A stretch of 64,000 nucleotides of DNA from Paraburkholderia sp. BL23I1N1 (GCF_003610295.1 NZ_RAPV01000003.1:248001-312000); one strand, 5' to 3'. Counted from the first letter of the stretch, positions 1-7,290 are shown. Translations and numbers: made by a program. Notes: generated from the letters alone by a model not told the origin.

Positions 1-313
1 TCCTGATAGATTCCTGCGAAGGCAAGCTGAAAAACATAGACGCGACTGGAAAGCACCTTATCGCCTCGGCACGTGCGAGCAGGTCGCAAGAGCTTCGCAT
101 CAATGCTTCGTAGGCCTTCTGGGACCGCTCCTCATTTCTTGCTGCCGGCGTAAGTATCGTTGCTGCATGAAACGCCAAATTGAACCTGACCTCACCGACA
201 GCCTGCTTCAGTTCGTGTACCGGCTCGATAAGAATCTTCGAAACAAGCTGTCCGATAACGTAGACGATCACGCCTCCCACGATCGTGATGACCGAGGTTG
301 CGAGTGATGACAT
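1..313 (-). CDS. Small membrane-anchored protein, partial (C-terminus beyond window edge)
   Basis: The frame opens with ATG at 311-313 behind a clear GGAGG six bases upstream and stays open to the left edge, so at least 104 residues are encoded. Residues about 5-25 form one hydrophobic helix (ATSVITIVGGVIVYVIGQLV), followed by a soluble, charged region containing LIEPVHELKQAVGEVRF. This looks like a single-pass membrane protein with a cytoplasmic domain. I recognise no named family. It belongs to a leftward run with the two small genes to its right. The true C-terminus lies outside the window. Confidence 0.7.
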   Translation of the reverse strand, partial: MSSLATSVITIVGGVIVYVIGQLVSKILIEPVHELKQAVGEVRFNLAFHAATILTPAARNEERSQKAYEALMRSSCDLLARAEAIRCFPVASMFFSLPSQESIR

Positions 314-344
314 TGGAGGCCTCCGGGAAGTCGACTGATCTGAG

Positions 345-404
345 TCTTGTGTCAAACTCTGTTGTTTTGCGTCAAGGTCTATTGTCTTGTGTCGAACTCT
401 ATTG
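345..404. repeat. Three tandem imperfect 20-bp repeats
   Basis: Units at 345-364, 365-384 and 385-404 share the pattern TCTTGTGTCAAACTCTATTG with two to five differences each. They lie 32 bp upstream of the leftward membrane-protein gene at 1-313, so they could be a regulator-binding array for it. No larger structure is visible. Confidence 0.7.
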
Positions 405-492
405 TTCGTTCACATCGGCAACCCGATTCGATATTTTCCAACGTGAGCGACTATGTTTCGTAGCTCAAATCGCATGGGTCACTGCCGCCATA

Positions 493-669
493 CTAGATCG
501 AATTATTCTCGGATTGCCGCTCCCCAACTTCCCGATTCTCCGTCACGGCTCGGCGAACCGCTTCCAAAAGGTCGAGGCGCGCCTCGGGGTCGGGGATTTC
601 GATCAGCTTGCGCGGAGCCTTGACGTGGGGCTTCAGCGTCACACCGTAAAGTTTTTGCGGCGCAGTCAT
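493..669 (-). CDS. Small hypothetical protein, 58 aa
   Basis: ATG at 667-669, TAG at 493-495. The product is hydrophilic and charged, with the core KPHVKAPRKLIEIPDPEARLD and a C-terminal acidic/polar stretch. A weak GGAA ribosome site lies upstream. Codon use resembles a real gene, and it runs in the same direction as its neighbours at 1-313 and 739-921. I do not recognise a family. It resembles the small accessory genes of prophages and genomic islands. Confidence 0.5.
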   Translation of the reverse strand: MTAPQKLYGVTLKPHVKAPRKLIEIPDPEARLDLLEAVRRAVTENREVGERQSENNSI

Positions 670-738
670 AGTTCGTTTCCGGCTTCGATTACAGCTAATT
701 CGTACGGCAGGCTCGGTCTTGCTTCTGATTTCGGAAAA

Positions 739-921
739 TCAGGCTTTCGGAATTTTACTGAGTTGGGAACTATGGACTCCGTGCGTCGCGCGTCTCCAGG
801 CTTCGTCGGCACGTTGCTGGGCTGATTTCACGGTATATGCGACCCCTTGCTTGCCCTTCGGACCTGGCGAAAACGCCGAAGTCAGACCGGAAAATGTCCG
901 GCGGACGGTCTTGGTGACCAT
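739..921 (-). CDS. Small basic hypothetical protein, 60 aa (doubtful)
   Basis: The product is a lysine/arginine-rich 60-residue protein beginning MVTKTVRRTFSGL, with a glycine/proline-rich middle. It lies 69 bp upstream of the 58-aa gene on the same strand. No convincing ribosome-binding site precedes the ATG. It is kept because of its collinearity and plausible composition. It could be a chance frame. Confidence 0.3.
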   Translation of the reverse strand: MVTKTVRRTFSGLTSAFSPGPKGKQGVAYTVKSAQQRADEAWRRATHGVHSSQLSKIPKA

Positions 922-981
922 GGCGCGCTCTGCGTTTGTATCGGAATCATAAGTCTAGGTCTTTACGTGCAACCTGCGATA

Positions 982-997
982 CTGTACGTTTACACAG
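982..997. promoter_or_regulatory. Candidate LexA (SOS) box
   Basis: CTGTACGTTTACACAG matches the CTGT-N8-ACAG LexA consensus exactly. It ends 18 bp before the ATG at 1016 of a possible two-gene rightward unit. SOS control of accessory genes in islands and prophages is common, but a single 8-base specified match can arise by chance. Confidence 0.4.
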
Positions 998-1015
998 CAC
1001 TTTGGCGGCTCCACC

Positions 1016-1243
1016 ATGGACGCGAGAAGACGCCTCGAGCGAAACCTCGCCCGTAATCACGCCGCGCCAAGGGAGTCACAGCCAATCCGCTACGCCCTTA
1101 AGAGAGTGCTAATTGGATCAGGGGAAACTCGCCGGATTATCCGCAGCCTTCGGCATCAGCAACAAGAGCCGAGGCGCACGGGAGTCGCCAGAGCAGACCC
1201 AGTACGAACAGGATGCGTTCGTCCGTCAGGAGGATTGAAATGA
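1016..1243 (+). CDS. Arginine-rich small hypothetical protein, 75 aa (doubtful)
   Basis: Opens at ATG 1016, just after the LexA-like box, and ends at TGA 1241-1243. The stop overlaps the ATG of the next gene in an ATGA arrangement typical of translational coupling. The product is very arginine-rich and has no recognisable domain. The composition argues against a folded protein. The overlap and the promoter-proximal position argue for it. Confidence 0.3.
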   Translation: MDARRRLERNLARNHAAPRESQPIRYALKRVLIGSGETRRIIRSLRHQQQEPRRTGVARADPVRTGCVRPSGGLK

Positions 1244-1458
1244 CAGATGACCTGCGACGACAACTCTGCGAAGTTGAGCAAGCCCTGGTGGCGCTTGAGG
1301 GCGTGATTGAAGTGCGAAGGGAGTACATTTCGCTGCTTCAGCGTTTGGGATCTCGTGACAAGGATCTAGCGTCCCTCGACGCGCTTATGACCGCCTGGTC
1401 ACGTCTGCAGTCGCAGCGAGACTGCCTCGCCGCCGCTATCGCCGGCAGGGCCCGGTGA
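1240..1458 (+). CDS. Small coiled-coil hypothetical protein, 72 aa
   Basis: The start at 1240 is chosen because GGAGG lies six bases upstream; a longer frame from 1213 has no such site. The product (MTDDLRRQLCEVEQALVALE...) is largely predicted helix with heptad-like leucines, probably a short coiled coil. Its stop codon at 1456-1458 sits directly against the IS630 element: the element's TA target lies at 1460-1461. The gene has therefore just escaped disruption, but any downstream operon partner has been separated from it. Confidence 0.6.
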   Translation: MTDDLRRQLCEVEQALVALEGVIEVRREYISLLQRLGSRDKDLASLDALMTAWSRLQSQRDCLAAAIAGRAR

Positions 1459-1483
1459 CTAGTACAACATCCCGTAAATACGT

Positions 1484-1783
1484 TTAATAATTATCAGGCT
1501 GCAAATAAGGCTGCAGGAGCGTGACGACCACATCGGCCATTTCGTCGAGCGAACCCGTGCCCGGCAGCGGTTCCCAACGCCCACTATGGCTGCGAAAGGC
1601 GGCGCCATATCGATTGCGGCCGAGCTCGGTGAGGCGCGCCACGACGGTTGGCTCGTCATTATCCAGACGTTTGATCAGCAAGTGGCGCCCGTAGGCTTGC
1701 GTGACGATCTGCTCATGACCGAGCAGGCTGCGCAGTTGACGCTGCAGTTCAGCAGCGTGGTGTTTGGCGGGTACAGCTGGCAT
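1484..1783 (-). CDS. IS630-borne accessory protein, 99 aa, unknown function
   Basis: ATG at 1781-1783 with GAGG about ten bases upstream; TAA at 1484-1486. It begins 13 bp after the transposase stop and ends inside the inverted repeat, so it travels with the element and is probably cotranscribed with it. The product begins MPAVPAKHHAAELQRQLRSL and contains IVTQAYGRHLLIKRLDN, PTVVARLTELGRNRYGAAF and a C-terminal helix. I recognise no domain. The ARLTELGRNRYG segment and lack of membrane segments suggest a small cytoplasmic, possibly nucleic-acid-associated protein. That is inference only. Confidence 0.65.
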   Translation of the reverse strand: MPAVPAKHHAAELQRQLRSLLGHEQIVTQAYGRHLLIKRLDNDEPTVVARLTELGRNRYGAAFRSHSGRWEPLPGTGSLDEMADVVVTLLQPYLQPDNY

Positions 1784-1796
1784 CTGCGTTCCTCGA

Positions 1797-2879
1797 TTAC
1801 GATGCACCGCTTTGCAGCGGATAGCCCCGGAAACTCCATTTGAAGGGGCGTGCGGCCTGATTGTGCTCGCCGACGAACTGCCCGGTGCGCTCGCGCAGGT
1901 GCGCGGTGCTGGTGTGGCTGGCATGGCGCAGCACCCGGCGCGTATAACGGGCAAACCAGAGTTCGATCTGATTGACCCAGCTTGCGTGCAACGGCGTGAA
2001 GTGGAAGTGAAACCGCTTGCCATGCCGCGCATTGAACGCCTGCCAGACGGCCTGCGCGCGATGCGTGTTCAGATTGTCCCAAACCACGTGCACCTGTTTA
2101 TCTGGGTACGCGCCTGCCACGCGTTCCATGAAGGCTACCAGATCGTCCTGGGTGCGCCGCTCGCGGCACTCTGCCAACACCTTTCCGGTATGCACATCGA
2201 GCGCAGCAATCAACGCCTGGGTGCCGTGACGGATATATTCGAATTCACGGCGACGCAGCCGTCCTGGCGCGGGTGCCCGTCCCGGGTGCTTGCGCTCAAT
2301 GGCCTGAATGCCGGTCTTCTCGTCGATGCTGAGCACTACCGCGTTTCGCGGCGCCTTGCGCTACAGCTTGCAAATCACGTTGACCTTCTCGCGAAAGGCC
2401 GGGTCTGGACTGTGCAGCCATTGCCGGACCCGCTGCGGGCGTACGTCGCCGGCCTGCAGAATGCGCTGCACGTGACTGCGGCTGATCTGCCCGACGACGC
2501 CGCGCTCCACGGCACGCGCCGCAATCTCGTCGAGTGTCGGCGTGACCCGTTCCTCAGGCTCCTGCGCTTCACACGCCAGCGCAATCAACTGCAGTCGCGC
2601 TTCGTGCGTGATGCGTGGCGGACGGCCACTGCGCTCGCCCTCGCGAATACCCTGGACACCTTGCCGGGCAATGCGCTTGCGCCACAGGCAGACCGTTTGC
2701 ACCGAGACACCCAGTTCCCGCGCAATCACCGTATTGGAGTGACCCTCGTGGGCCCACAACGCGATACGCGCCCGCATCACATCTCGCTGCATAGCCGTCT
2801 TCCGCTCAATCAGCGATAGCAGTTCCTGTCGTTCTTTATTCGCCAGCTTCACTGGCGTTGCACGGCGGCCTCGGCTCAT
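1797..2879 (-). pseudogene. IS630-family transposase with in-frame amber codon
   Basis: One continuous frame of 361 codons runs from ATG 2879 to TAA 1797 except for TAG at 2361-2363. The first part (172 aa) carries the helix-turn-helix region (VIARELGVSVQTVCLWRKRI) typical of IS630. The second part carries the DDE catalytic core: D in LSIDEKTGIQAIER, D in VVWDNLNTHRA, E in SWVNQIELWF. Family members normally read CxLYxxPP at the break, so TAG replaces a conserved tyrosine codon, a one-base change. With no frame change the lesion is a nonsense mutation, and the copy should be inactive unless suppressed. Confidence 0.88.
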
Positions 2880-2937
2880 CCGGACATGATAACCGGGGCA
2901 GTTTATTATTCAATCTATTTTCGGGATGTTGTACTAG

Positions 2938-3332
2938 CATCGGGACATGTCCAGGTCGCGTGTCGATTAATATCGATTGCGGTTCGGCGGAAGGTGATGG
3001 CATACGCGCTCTCGGGTGCGCGTCCGTCGAGACATGCAGATCAGTGGCCTTGCCATGGTATTGAAGGAGCAAACGAGCCCACGAGCGAATGACGGCTCAT
3101 GGCCGATCCCGGTCCGACGCGCACCATCTGATTACTCCGCCACTGAAAAGTCCACGTCCGTCAGCACTCGACCCGTTGCAGCCGGTCGAGCAGTCTCTGT
3201 TTTAAGGGTAGGTATCGGAGTGGAACGGTCGTTCCGTGCCGTCGCCTGGGGGACAAGTCATCGGCCTCTGCGGACGCTTAGACCCGTGAGTTGGTGAGGC
3301 TGCTTGGCTGCCCGCGCGGGCGGCTTTTGCGC
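2938..3332. other. About 395 bp with no convincing gene
   Basis: This stretch lies between the right end of the IS630 element and a transposase fragment. Short frames exist (for example ATG at about 3089 to TAA at about 3203) but lack ribosome sites and recognisable products. A GC-rich palindrome at 3307-3324 followed by TTTT could be a weak terminator. The rest looks like degraded island DNA. Confidence 0.5.
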
Positions 3333-3435
3333 TCATGCAGCGGCCTCGCGCATCAGTCGTTCGCGCGTCATCCACAGATTGCTTAGAGCGAACAGCGTGT
3401 GCAACTCTGCATGTTCTTCATCAAGCCGCGATAGT
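3333..3435 (-). pseudogene. Fragment of a transposase C-terminus (IS5-like)
   Basis: Read leftward, the last 34 codons before TGA encode RLDEEHAELHTLFALSNLW and MTRERLMREAAA. The LFALSNLWM pattern is the kind seen at the C-terminus of IS5-type transposases. Upstream of about 3436 the frame runs into the end of the TetR gene and no further transposase sequence is visible. The rest of the element is gone. Assignment rests on one short motif. Confidence 0.45.
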
Positions 3436-3441
3436 GCACCT

Positions 3442-4074
3442 TTAGATGCGACCGTGCGCGGCGATGAACATGGCGACGGCCGACCGGCAATAGGATTCGA
3501 TTTCGTTGTCGTCCTCTGCTCTCGCCTCATCGAAGCGTGCGATAAGCAGGAGATCGGATCCTTTGAAAAGCGCGGCAAACAAGCGGGCGGATCGGAGAGC
3601 ATCGGGTACGTTCAGAATCGCTTTCGCGTGCAACTGACGCAACACGGCCTCGATCTGGGCGATGACATGGGCGGGCCCGGCTTCGTAATGGAGCTTGCTC
3701 AACGACTTTTGATTCGTCTTGTCGGCCAAAACCATGGCTTCGACACTGCGGACGTCCGGGCTCAACAGCGTGCGAAGCAGGGATGATCCCACCGCCATGA
3801 GCTGATCTTCGGCCGAACCGTCGACGCCTTCAGAAAGGGCCTGCGGTGCAAACTGATCGCAGCGGGCCACCATGGCCGCGCTGAACAGCGCCTCCTTGTT
3901 CTCGAAGTGCCGATAGATGCTGAGCTTGGATATCTTCGCCCGCTGCGCGACCTTGTCCATGGTCGTCGCTTGAAAACCCAATTCCACAAAGAGTTCGCAG
4001 GCGGCGTCGACGATCGTTTGGCGAAGCGCCTCGTTGGCGGGCCGGCCGCGCCGGCCCTGGCTATTTTCGGTCAC
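3442..4074 (-). CDS. TetR/AcrR-family transcriptional repressor, 210 aa
   Basis: The N-terminal TetR helix-turn-helix is clear: residues about 14-60 include IVDAACELFVELGFQATTMD and KISKLSIYRHFENKEALF. The C-terminal ligand-binding half resembles the AefR-like subgroup. It is divergent from the flavin oxidoreductase at 4334, with a promoter and a palindrome between them, so it most likely represses itself and that gene in response to a small ligand. The inducer cannot be told from sequence. Length is normal for the family and nothing appears broken. Confidence 0.9.
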   Translation of the reverse strand: MTENSQGRRGRPANEALRQTIVDAACELFVELGFQATTMDKVAQRAKISKLSIYRHFENKEALFSAAMVARCDQFAPQALSEGVDGSAEDQLMAVGSSLLRTLLSPDVRSVEAMVLADKTNQKSLSKLHYEAGPAHVIAQIEAVLRQLHAKAILNVPDALRSARLFAALFKGSDLLLIARFDEARAEDDNEIESYCRSAVAMFIAAHGRI

Positions 4075-4088
4075 GACAATTCCAGTAC

Positions 4089-4132
4089 TTGACAGTATCC
4101 AAATTGGTGCATTACGATACCACGCAGTATCG
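4089..4132 (+). promoter_or_regulatory. Candidate promoter and TetR operator
   Basis: TTGACA (4089-4094) and TACGAT (4113-4118) are separated by 18 bp. A perfect inverted repeat CGATAC-N6-GTATCG (4115-4132) overlaps the -10 element. This is the arrangement expected when the divergent TetR protein blocks RNA polymerase. The leader to the oxidoreductase start would then be about 200 nt. Confidence 0.5.
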
Positions 4133-4333
4133 CAATGTGCAAGCCAAGGGCAGGTTTCCCCCGGGCCGCCCGGCGATATCGAGCGGCATTGTCGGGCTGG
4201 TCAATACAGCCATGGGCAACTTTCTTGCCAATGTCGAAGCCGTGCTCGCTGACCGTCTCAAACGCGTATCGCCGGACGATGTTGCACACCGCGCCCAGCC
4301 CAACCTTCCATCCACAACACGGAGCCCATCACC

Positions 4334-5227
4334 ATGAATGACGTCATCATCATCGGCGGCAGCTTTGCCGGCCTCGCCGCCGCGCTGCAGCTCGGCCGTG
4401 CCCGCCGCAAGGTCACCGTTCTCGATACCGGTCGGCCGCGTAACCGCTTTGCCGGCCACTCGCATGGCCTGCTCGGCCACGATCACAAACCGCCGCTGGA
4501 CATCCTGGTCGAGGCGCGGCAGCAACTGGCGCGCTATCCAACGATCAGCCTCGTCAATGCCCGGGCCGAGAGCGTGTCTGGCGCCATCGACGATTTCTGC
4601 GTCGTCACTGACGATCACGAAAGCCTGAGGGCGCGCCGCGTGATCCTGAGCTATGGTGTCGCCGACCAGATGCCTGATGTTCCGGGCTTTGCCGAAAGCT
4701 GGGGCACGTCCATCGTGCCCTGCCCCTATTGCGACGGCTTTGAAGTCGCCGGCCAGCATTGGGGCCTCGTCTGGTCCAGCCCGCAGTTGCACCAGTCTGC
4801 CAGGCTGTTCCGCGATTGGACTGACAAGTTGACTGTCTTCGCCGATGGTCATGACATTGCGCCCGATATCCAGGTCGATCTGGCGCGCCGCAACATACCT
4901 GTCGTCGATGGCCGGATCATCGAGATCGCCCATCACAACGGCCATATCGCCACCGTCAATCTCGATACCGGCCGCAATGTCGCGGTCGACGTCCTGTTCG
5001 CCCATCCGCGCAACAAGCCGTCCGCACGCCTGCATGAATCACTGGGCCTCGCCACGGTCGATACGCCCACCGGCATCGTCCTCAAAGTCGACGAGCGCCG
5101 CCAAACCAGCATGCCCGGCGTCTACGCCGCTGGCGACCTCGCCACGCCCTTCTTGCCCTCGGTCACCCAGGCTTCATCGCAGGGCGCGATGGCGGGTATC
5201 TTCGCCCAGCAGTCGATGGTGGTTTGA
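4334..5227 (+). CDS. NAD(P)/FAD-dependent thioredoxin-reductase-like oxidoreductase, 297 aa
   Basis: The N-terminal FAD-binding motif is VIIIGGSFAGLAAALQLG. A CPYCDG motif at about residues 133-138 is the redox-active CxxC of thioredoxin reductase and its relatives. The C-terminal FAD motif is PGVYAAGDLATP. The length is near the usual 300-320 residues, and the NADPH-binding middle lacks a textbook GxGxxA. Such proteins reduce dithiol partners or small disulfide metabolites in the cytoplasm. The adjacent TetR gene and the methyltransferase 95 bp downstream suggest a detoxification or holomycin/gliotoxin-type thiol cassette. That is inference. The partner is unknown. Confidence 0.88.
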   Translation: MNDVIIIGGSFAGLAAALQLGRARRKVTVLDTGRPRNRFAGHSHGLLGHDHKPPLDILVEARQQLARYPTISLVNARAESVSGAIDDFCVVTDDHESLRARRVILSYGVADQMPDVPGFAESWGTSIVPCPYCDGFEVAGQHWGLVWSSPQLHQSARLFRDWTDKLTVFADGHDIAPDIQVDLARRNIPVVDGRIIEIAHHNGHIATVNLDTGRNVAVDVLFAHPRNKPSARLHESLGLATVDTPTGIVLKVDERRQTSMPGVYAAGDLATPFLPSVTQASSQGAMAGIFAQQSMVV

Positions 5228-5322
5228 GAGCACAGATCCCTGCTCTCGTTGCGTCGTCGCCTTCGAAAAGGTTGGCGTAGATCGACGCGGCGAAAGGCGG
5301 ATCGTCGAGTCAAGGAGATGAC

Positions 5323-6198
5323 ATGGCAAGGCAAAGTGCTGATCAGGTGGGTGACTGGAATGGTCAAAGCGGGGAGCGCTGGGTCGCCAACCAGGCCCGG
5401 CTCGACGCTCTGGTGGCGGTGTTCGGGCAGGCCGCGATCGAAGCCGCCGCGCCCGCGACGGGTGAGCGCGTTCTGGACATCGGCTGCGGCGCGGGTGCGT
5501 CGAGTCTGGCTCTGGCCGCTCGCGTCGGCGCGGGGGGCCAAGTGCTGGGCGTGGACATATCAGAATCGCTGATCGATCGATCGATCGATCGAGCGCGCGC
5601 GCTTGCGCGCCACGATACGCCGGCCCGGTTTCAGGTGGCCGACGCCAGCAGCGCAGAGCTGCCCGAAGGTGCGTTCGACATTCTGTTCTCGCGTTTCGGC
5701 GTGATGTTTTTCCCCGATCCGACAGCGGCGTTCGCCCATATGCGACGCGCGCTCCGGCCGGGCGGCCGGGTCGCTTTCGTCTGCTGGCGCGGTGCGGCCG
5801 AGAACGATTGGATGCGACTGCCAGTGGTCGCGCTCAAGGACATCGTCCCGCCGAGCGCGCTGCCCGATCCCGAAGCGCCCGGCCCGTTTTCGTTCGGCGA
5901 CCGGGAGCACGTGGCGCGCATCCTGACGGCGGCCGGTTTCACCGAAATCGTTATCTCGCCCTTCGACGCGGCCGTCCCATTCGGCGAGGGCGAAACGCGG
6001 GACGCCGCGATCGCCGACGCAGTGAGGATGACGCTTGAGGTCGGCCCGCTGTCGCGTGCGCTCGCTGGTCAGCCCGACGACATCCGCGCCCGTGCCTCCG
6101 CCGCAGTTCGTGCCGCCTTCGCGAGCCTCCCCGGCGAGGGGTCGGTGTTGATCAACGGCGCGGCGTGGGTCGTCATGGCACGAAATCCGGCAAGCTGA
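5323..6198 (+). CDS. Class I SAM-dependent methyltransferase, 291 aa
   Basis: SAM-binding motif I is VLDIGCGAGASSLALA at about residues 49-64, followed by the acidic GVDIS and by the motif IV/V region (ILFSRFGVMFFPDP). The N-terminal W-N-x-x-x-G-x-x-W pattern (DWNGQSGERWVANQ) is typical of small-molecule methyltransferases of the UbiE/ArsM-like superfamily. It sits 95 bp after the oxidoreductase and probably shares its promoter. The coding sequence contains a run of 5.5 GATC units at 5571-5592, encoding LIDRSIDRA between motifs I and II. A slip there would frameshift the gene. Substrate unknown. Confidence 0.88.
   Translation: MARQSADQVGDWNGQSGERWVANQARLDALVAVFGQAAIEAAAPATGERVLDIGCGAGASSLALAARVGAGGQVLGVDISESLIDRSIDRARALARHDTPARFQVADASSAELPEGAFDILFSRFGVMFFPDPTAAFAHMRRALRPGGRVAFVCWRGAAENDWMRLPVVALKDIVPPSALPDPEAPGPFSFGDREHVARILTAAGFTEIVISPFDAAVPFGEGETRDAAIADAVRMTLEVGPLSRALAGQPDDIRARASAAVRAAFASLPGEGSVLINGAAWVVMARNPAS
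5571..5592. repeat. (GATC)5.5 tetranucleotide tract inside the methyltransferase gene
   Basis: Five and a half perfect GATC units lie in the reading frame, followed at once by a GC-alternating run to about 5610. Each unit is also a Dam target site. A one-unit change would shift the frame. Confidence 0.9.
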
Positions 6199-6526
6199 CA
6201 GGGATTAACAGGGGAGACGCCTCCGCTTGGTAGAGCTGGGCGTTGTTGGCCGCTCAGATTGATGTCCCTTCTGGCCGCTGAATGAGCGCTCGCCTTGCGA
6301 CAATCAGATGGCCGGTTGCGAAGCAGAGCCGACGCCTGAGCGGCCTGCCGCCGGCGCATGTGACCGGCAGTTTGTGGCCGATAACCGTAGGTCGACCCAG
6401 CCGATGAGCAGCGCACTGATATCCTCATAGCCAGTACGCATAGCGAGGGGCCCGCACGGCAGTCATGTTGCGCCACCCTACAGTTTCGTCATACATTACC
6501 GCCGTCGAAAGCAACCGAGACCGGCA
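6199..6526. other. 328 bp without a recognisable gene
   Basis: This lies between the methyltransferase and the toxin gene. Frames are short or overlap in unlikely ways, and no ribosome site precedes them. It presumably holds the promoter of the toxin-immunity pair, but I see no clean -35/-10. The sequence has the look of scrambled island DNA. Confidence 0.5.
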
Positions 6527-7009
6527 ATGCCCGCATCCTGCTACTTCACGCTGAACGACCAGAAAATGTCCGCGCTCGTCTGCTCCGGGATCGGAGGGAT
6601 GGCCGCTTTCTCCGGAAAGCCAAGCTACGTAAACAACCCTGCCGACACGGCGGTGGAAAGCGCCGGCCCGTTACCAACGGGACGCTACTACATCGTCGGC
6701 CGTCAAAGCGGAGGCCGCCTCGGCTGGCTGTGGGACTGGATAAAAGATACAGCATCCCACGTTCAGCACGACCAGTGGTTCGCCCTTTATCGGAACGACG
6801 GCACCATCGACGACTACACGTTTGTGAACGGCGTTCGACGCGGTAATTTCCGGCTTCATCCAAATGGCCGGTTCGGAATCAGCGAAGGATGCATTACCCT
6901 CCAGTCGCCGGCACAATTCGACCGTTTGCGTGCCTACCTGACGTCACAGCAAACGAAGTTCATTCCCGGCACCAACATTTCCTACTACGGCACGGTGGAC
7001 GTACGATGA
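6527..7009 (+). CDS. DUF2778 / Tlde1-like L,D-transpeptidase-fold toxin, 160 aa
   Basis: Family hallmarks are GPLPTGRYYIVGR at about residues 47-59, followed by SGGRLGWLWDW, and the catalytic pair His111 (FRLHPNG) and Cys122 (SEGCITL), an H-X10-C arrangement. DUF2778 proteins include Salmonella Tlde1, a type VI secretion effector that acts in the target periplasm, cutting or exchanging residues in peptidoglycan tetrapeptides. No signal peptide is visible, as expected for a T6SS-delivered protein. The next gene overlaps by 4 bp and encodes a membrane protein, the expected immunity partner. No VgrG, PAAR or other T6SS gene lies in the window, so it would be an orphan effector. Confidence 0.82.
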   Translation: MPASCYFTLNDQKMSALVCSGIGGMAAFSGKPSYVNNPADTAVESAGPLPTGRYYIVGRQSGGRLGWLWDWIKDTASHVQHDQWFALYRNDGTIDDYTFVNGVRRGNFRLHPNGRFGISEGCITLQSPAQFDRLRAYLTSQQTKFIPGTNISYYGTVDVR

Positions 7010-7290
7010 ACGGAGTGCTACGTGTGCTGTTGGCCGTGGTGTTGACCGTGCCAGTATTCTTGGGCCTGACGCGGATCGATTCGCTTCTGGGCTGGTTATA
7101 CAGCGAGAGCGGTTATCGGACGCTAGGACCCCTTTTTCACCTGTTTGGCGCCGTGGGCGTCGAGGGTCATGAAAGCGTGATTGCGGGCGTACTGCTCGTG
7201 ATTAGCTTTATCCTCGCGCTCTGCATCGCGTCGCTAGTATTTACCTTGCTGAAGCGACGAAAGGCTCGCGAAGTTCAGACGCGCAGTTGA
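7006..7290 (+). CDS. Probable membrane immunity protein for the DUF2778 toxin, 94 aa
   Basis: ATG at 7006 overlaps the toxin stop (ATGA), so the two are translationally coupled; the longer in-frame start inside the toxin gene is rejected. The product has two hydrophobic helices (about residues 4-21 and 57-82), with a soluble segment between them and a basic tail (LKRRKAREV). With the N-terminus inside, that loop would lie in the periplasm, where it could bind the toxin. Function is inferred from pairing; the sequence itself belongs to no family I recognise. Confidence 0.7.
   Translation: MNGVLRVLLAVVLTVPVFLGLTRIDSLLGWLYSESGYRTLGPLFHLFGAVGVEGHESVIAGVLLVISFILALCIASLVFTLLKRRKAREVQTRS

Larger units (their letters stand above)
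1462..2934 (-). mobile_element. IS630-family insertion sequence, 1473 bp, with accessory gene
   Basis: The outermost 13 bases (GTACAACATCCCG) are perfectly inverted at the two ends. Similarity continues inward for about 30 bp with mismatches (left end to about 1491, right end from about 2905). A TA dinucleotide flanks each end (1460-1461 and 2935-2936), the target duplication expected of IS630. Inside are the transposase (1797-2879, interrupted by a stop) and a 99-aa gene (1484-1783), both on the minus strand. At about 1.47 kb it is longer than the usual 1.1-1.2 kb of the family, the excess being the second gene. Confidence 0.9.

Noticed and set aside
345..404. CRISPR array
   Set aside because: The 20-bp units are tandem without spacers, and no cas gene is present anywhere in the window.
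1764..2819. 351-codon plus-strand frame through the IS630 element
   Set aside because: Antisense to the recognisable transposase. The product is low-similarity and arginine-rich.
4112..5035. Long open frame on the minus strand (307 codons) opposite the flavin oxidoreductase
   Set aside because: The plus strand encodes a complete recognised enzyme here, and the minus product has no family features. It is a GC-driven antisense shadow.
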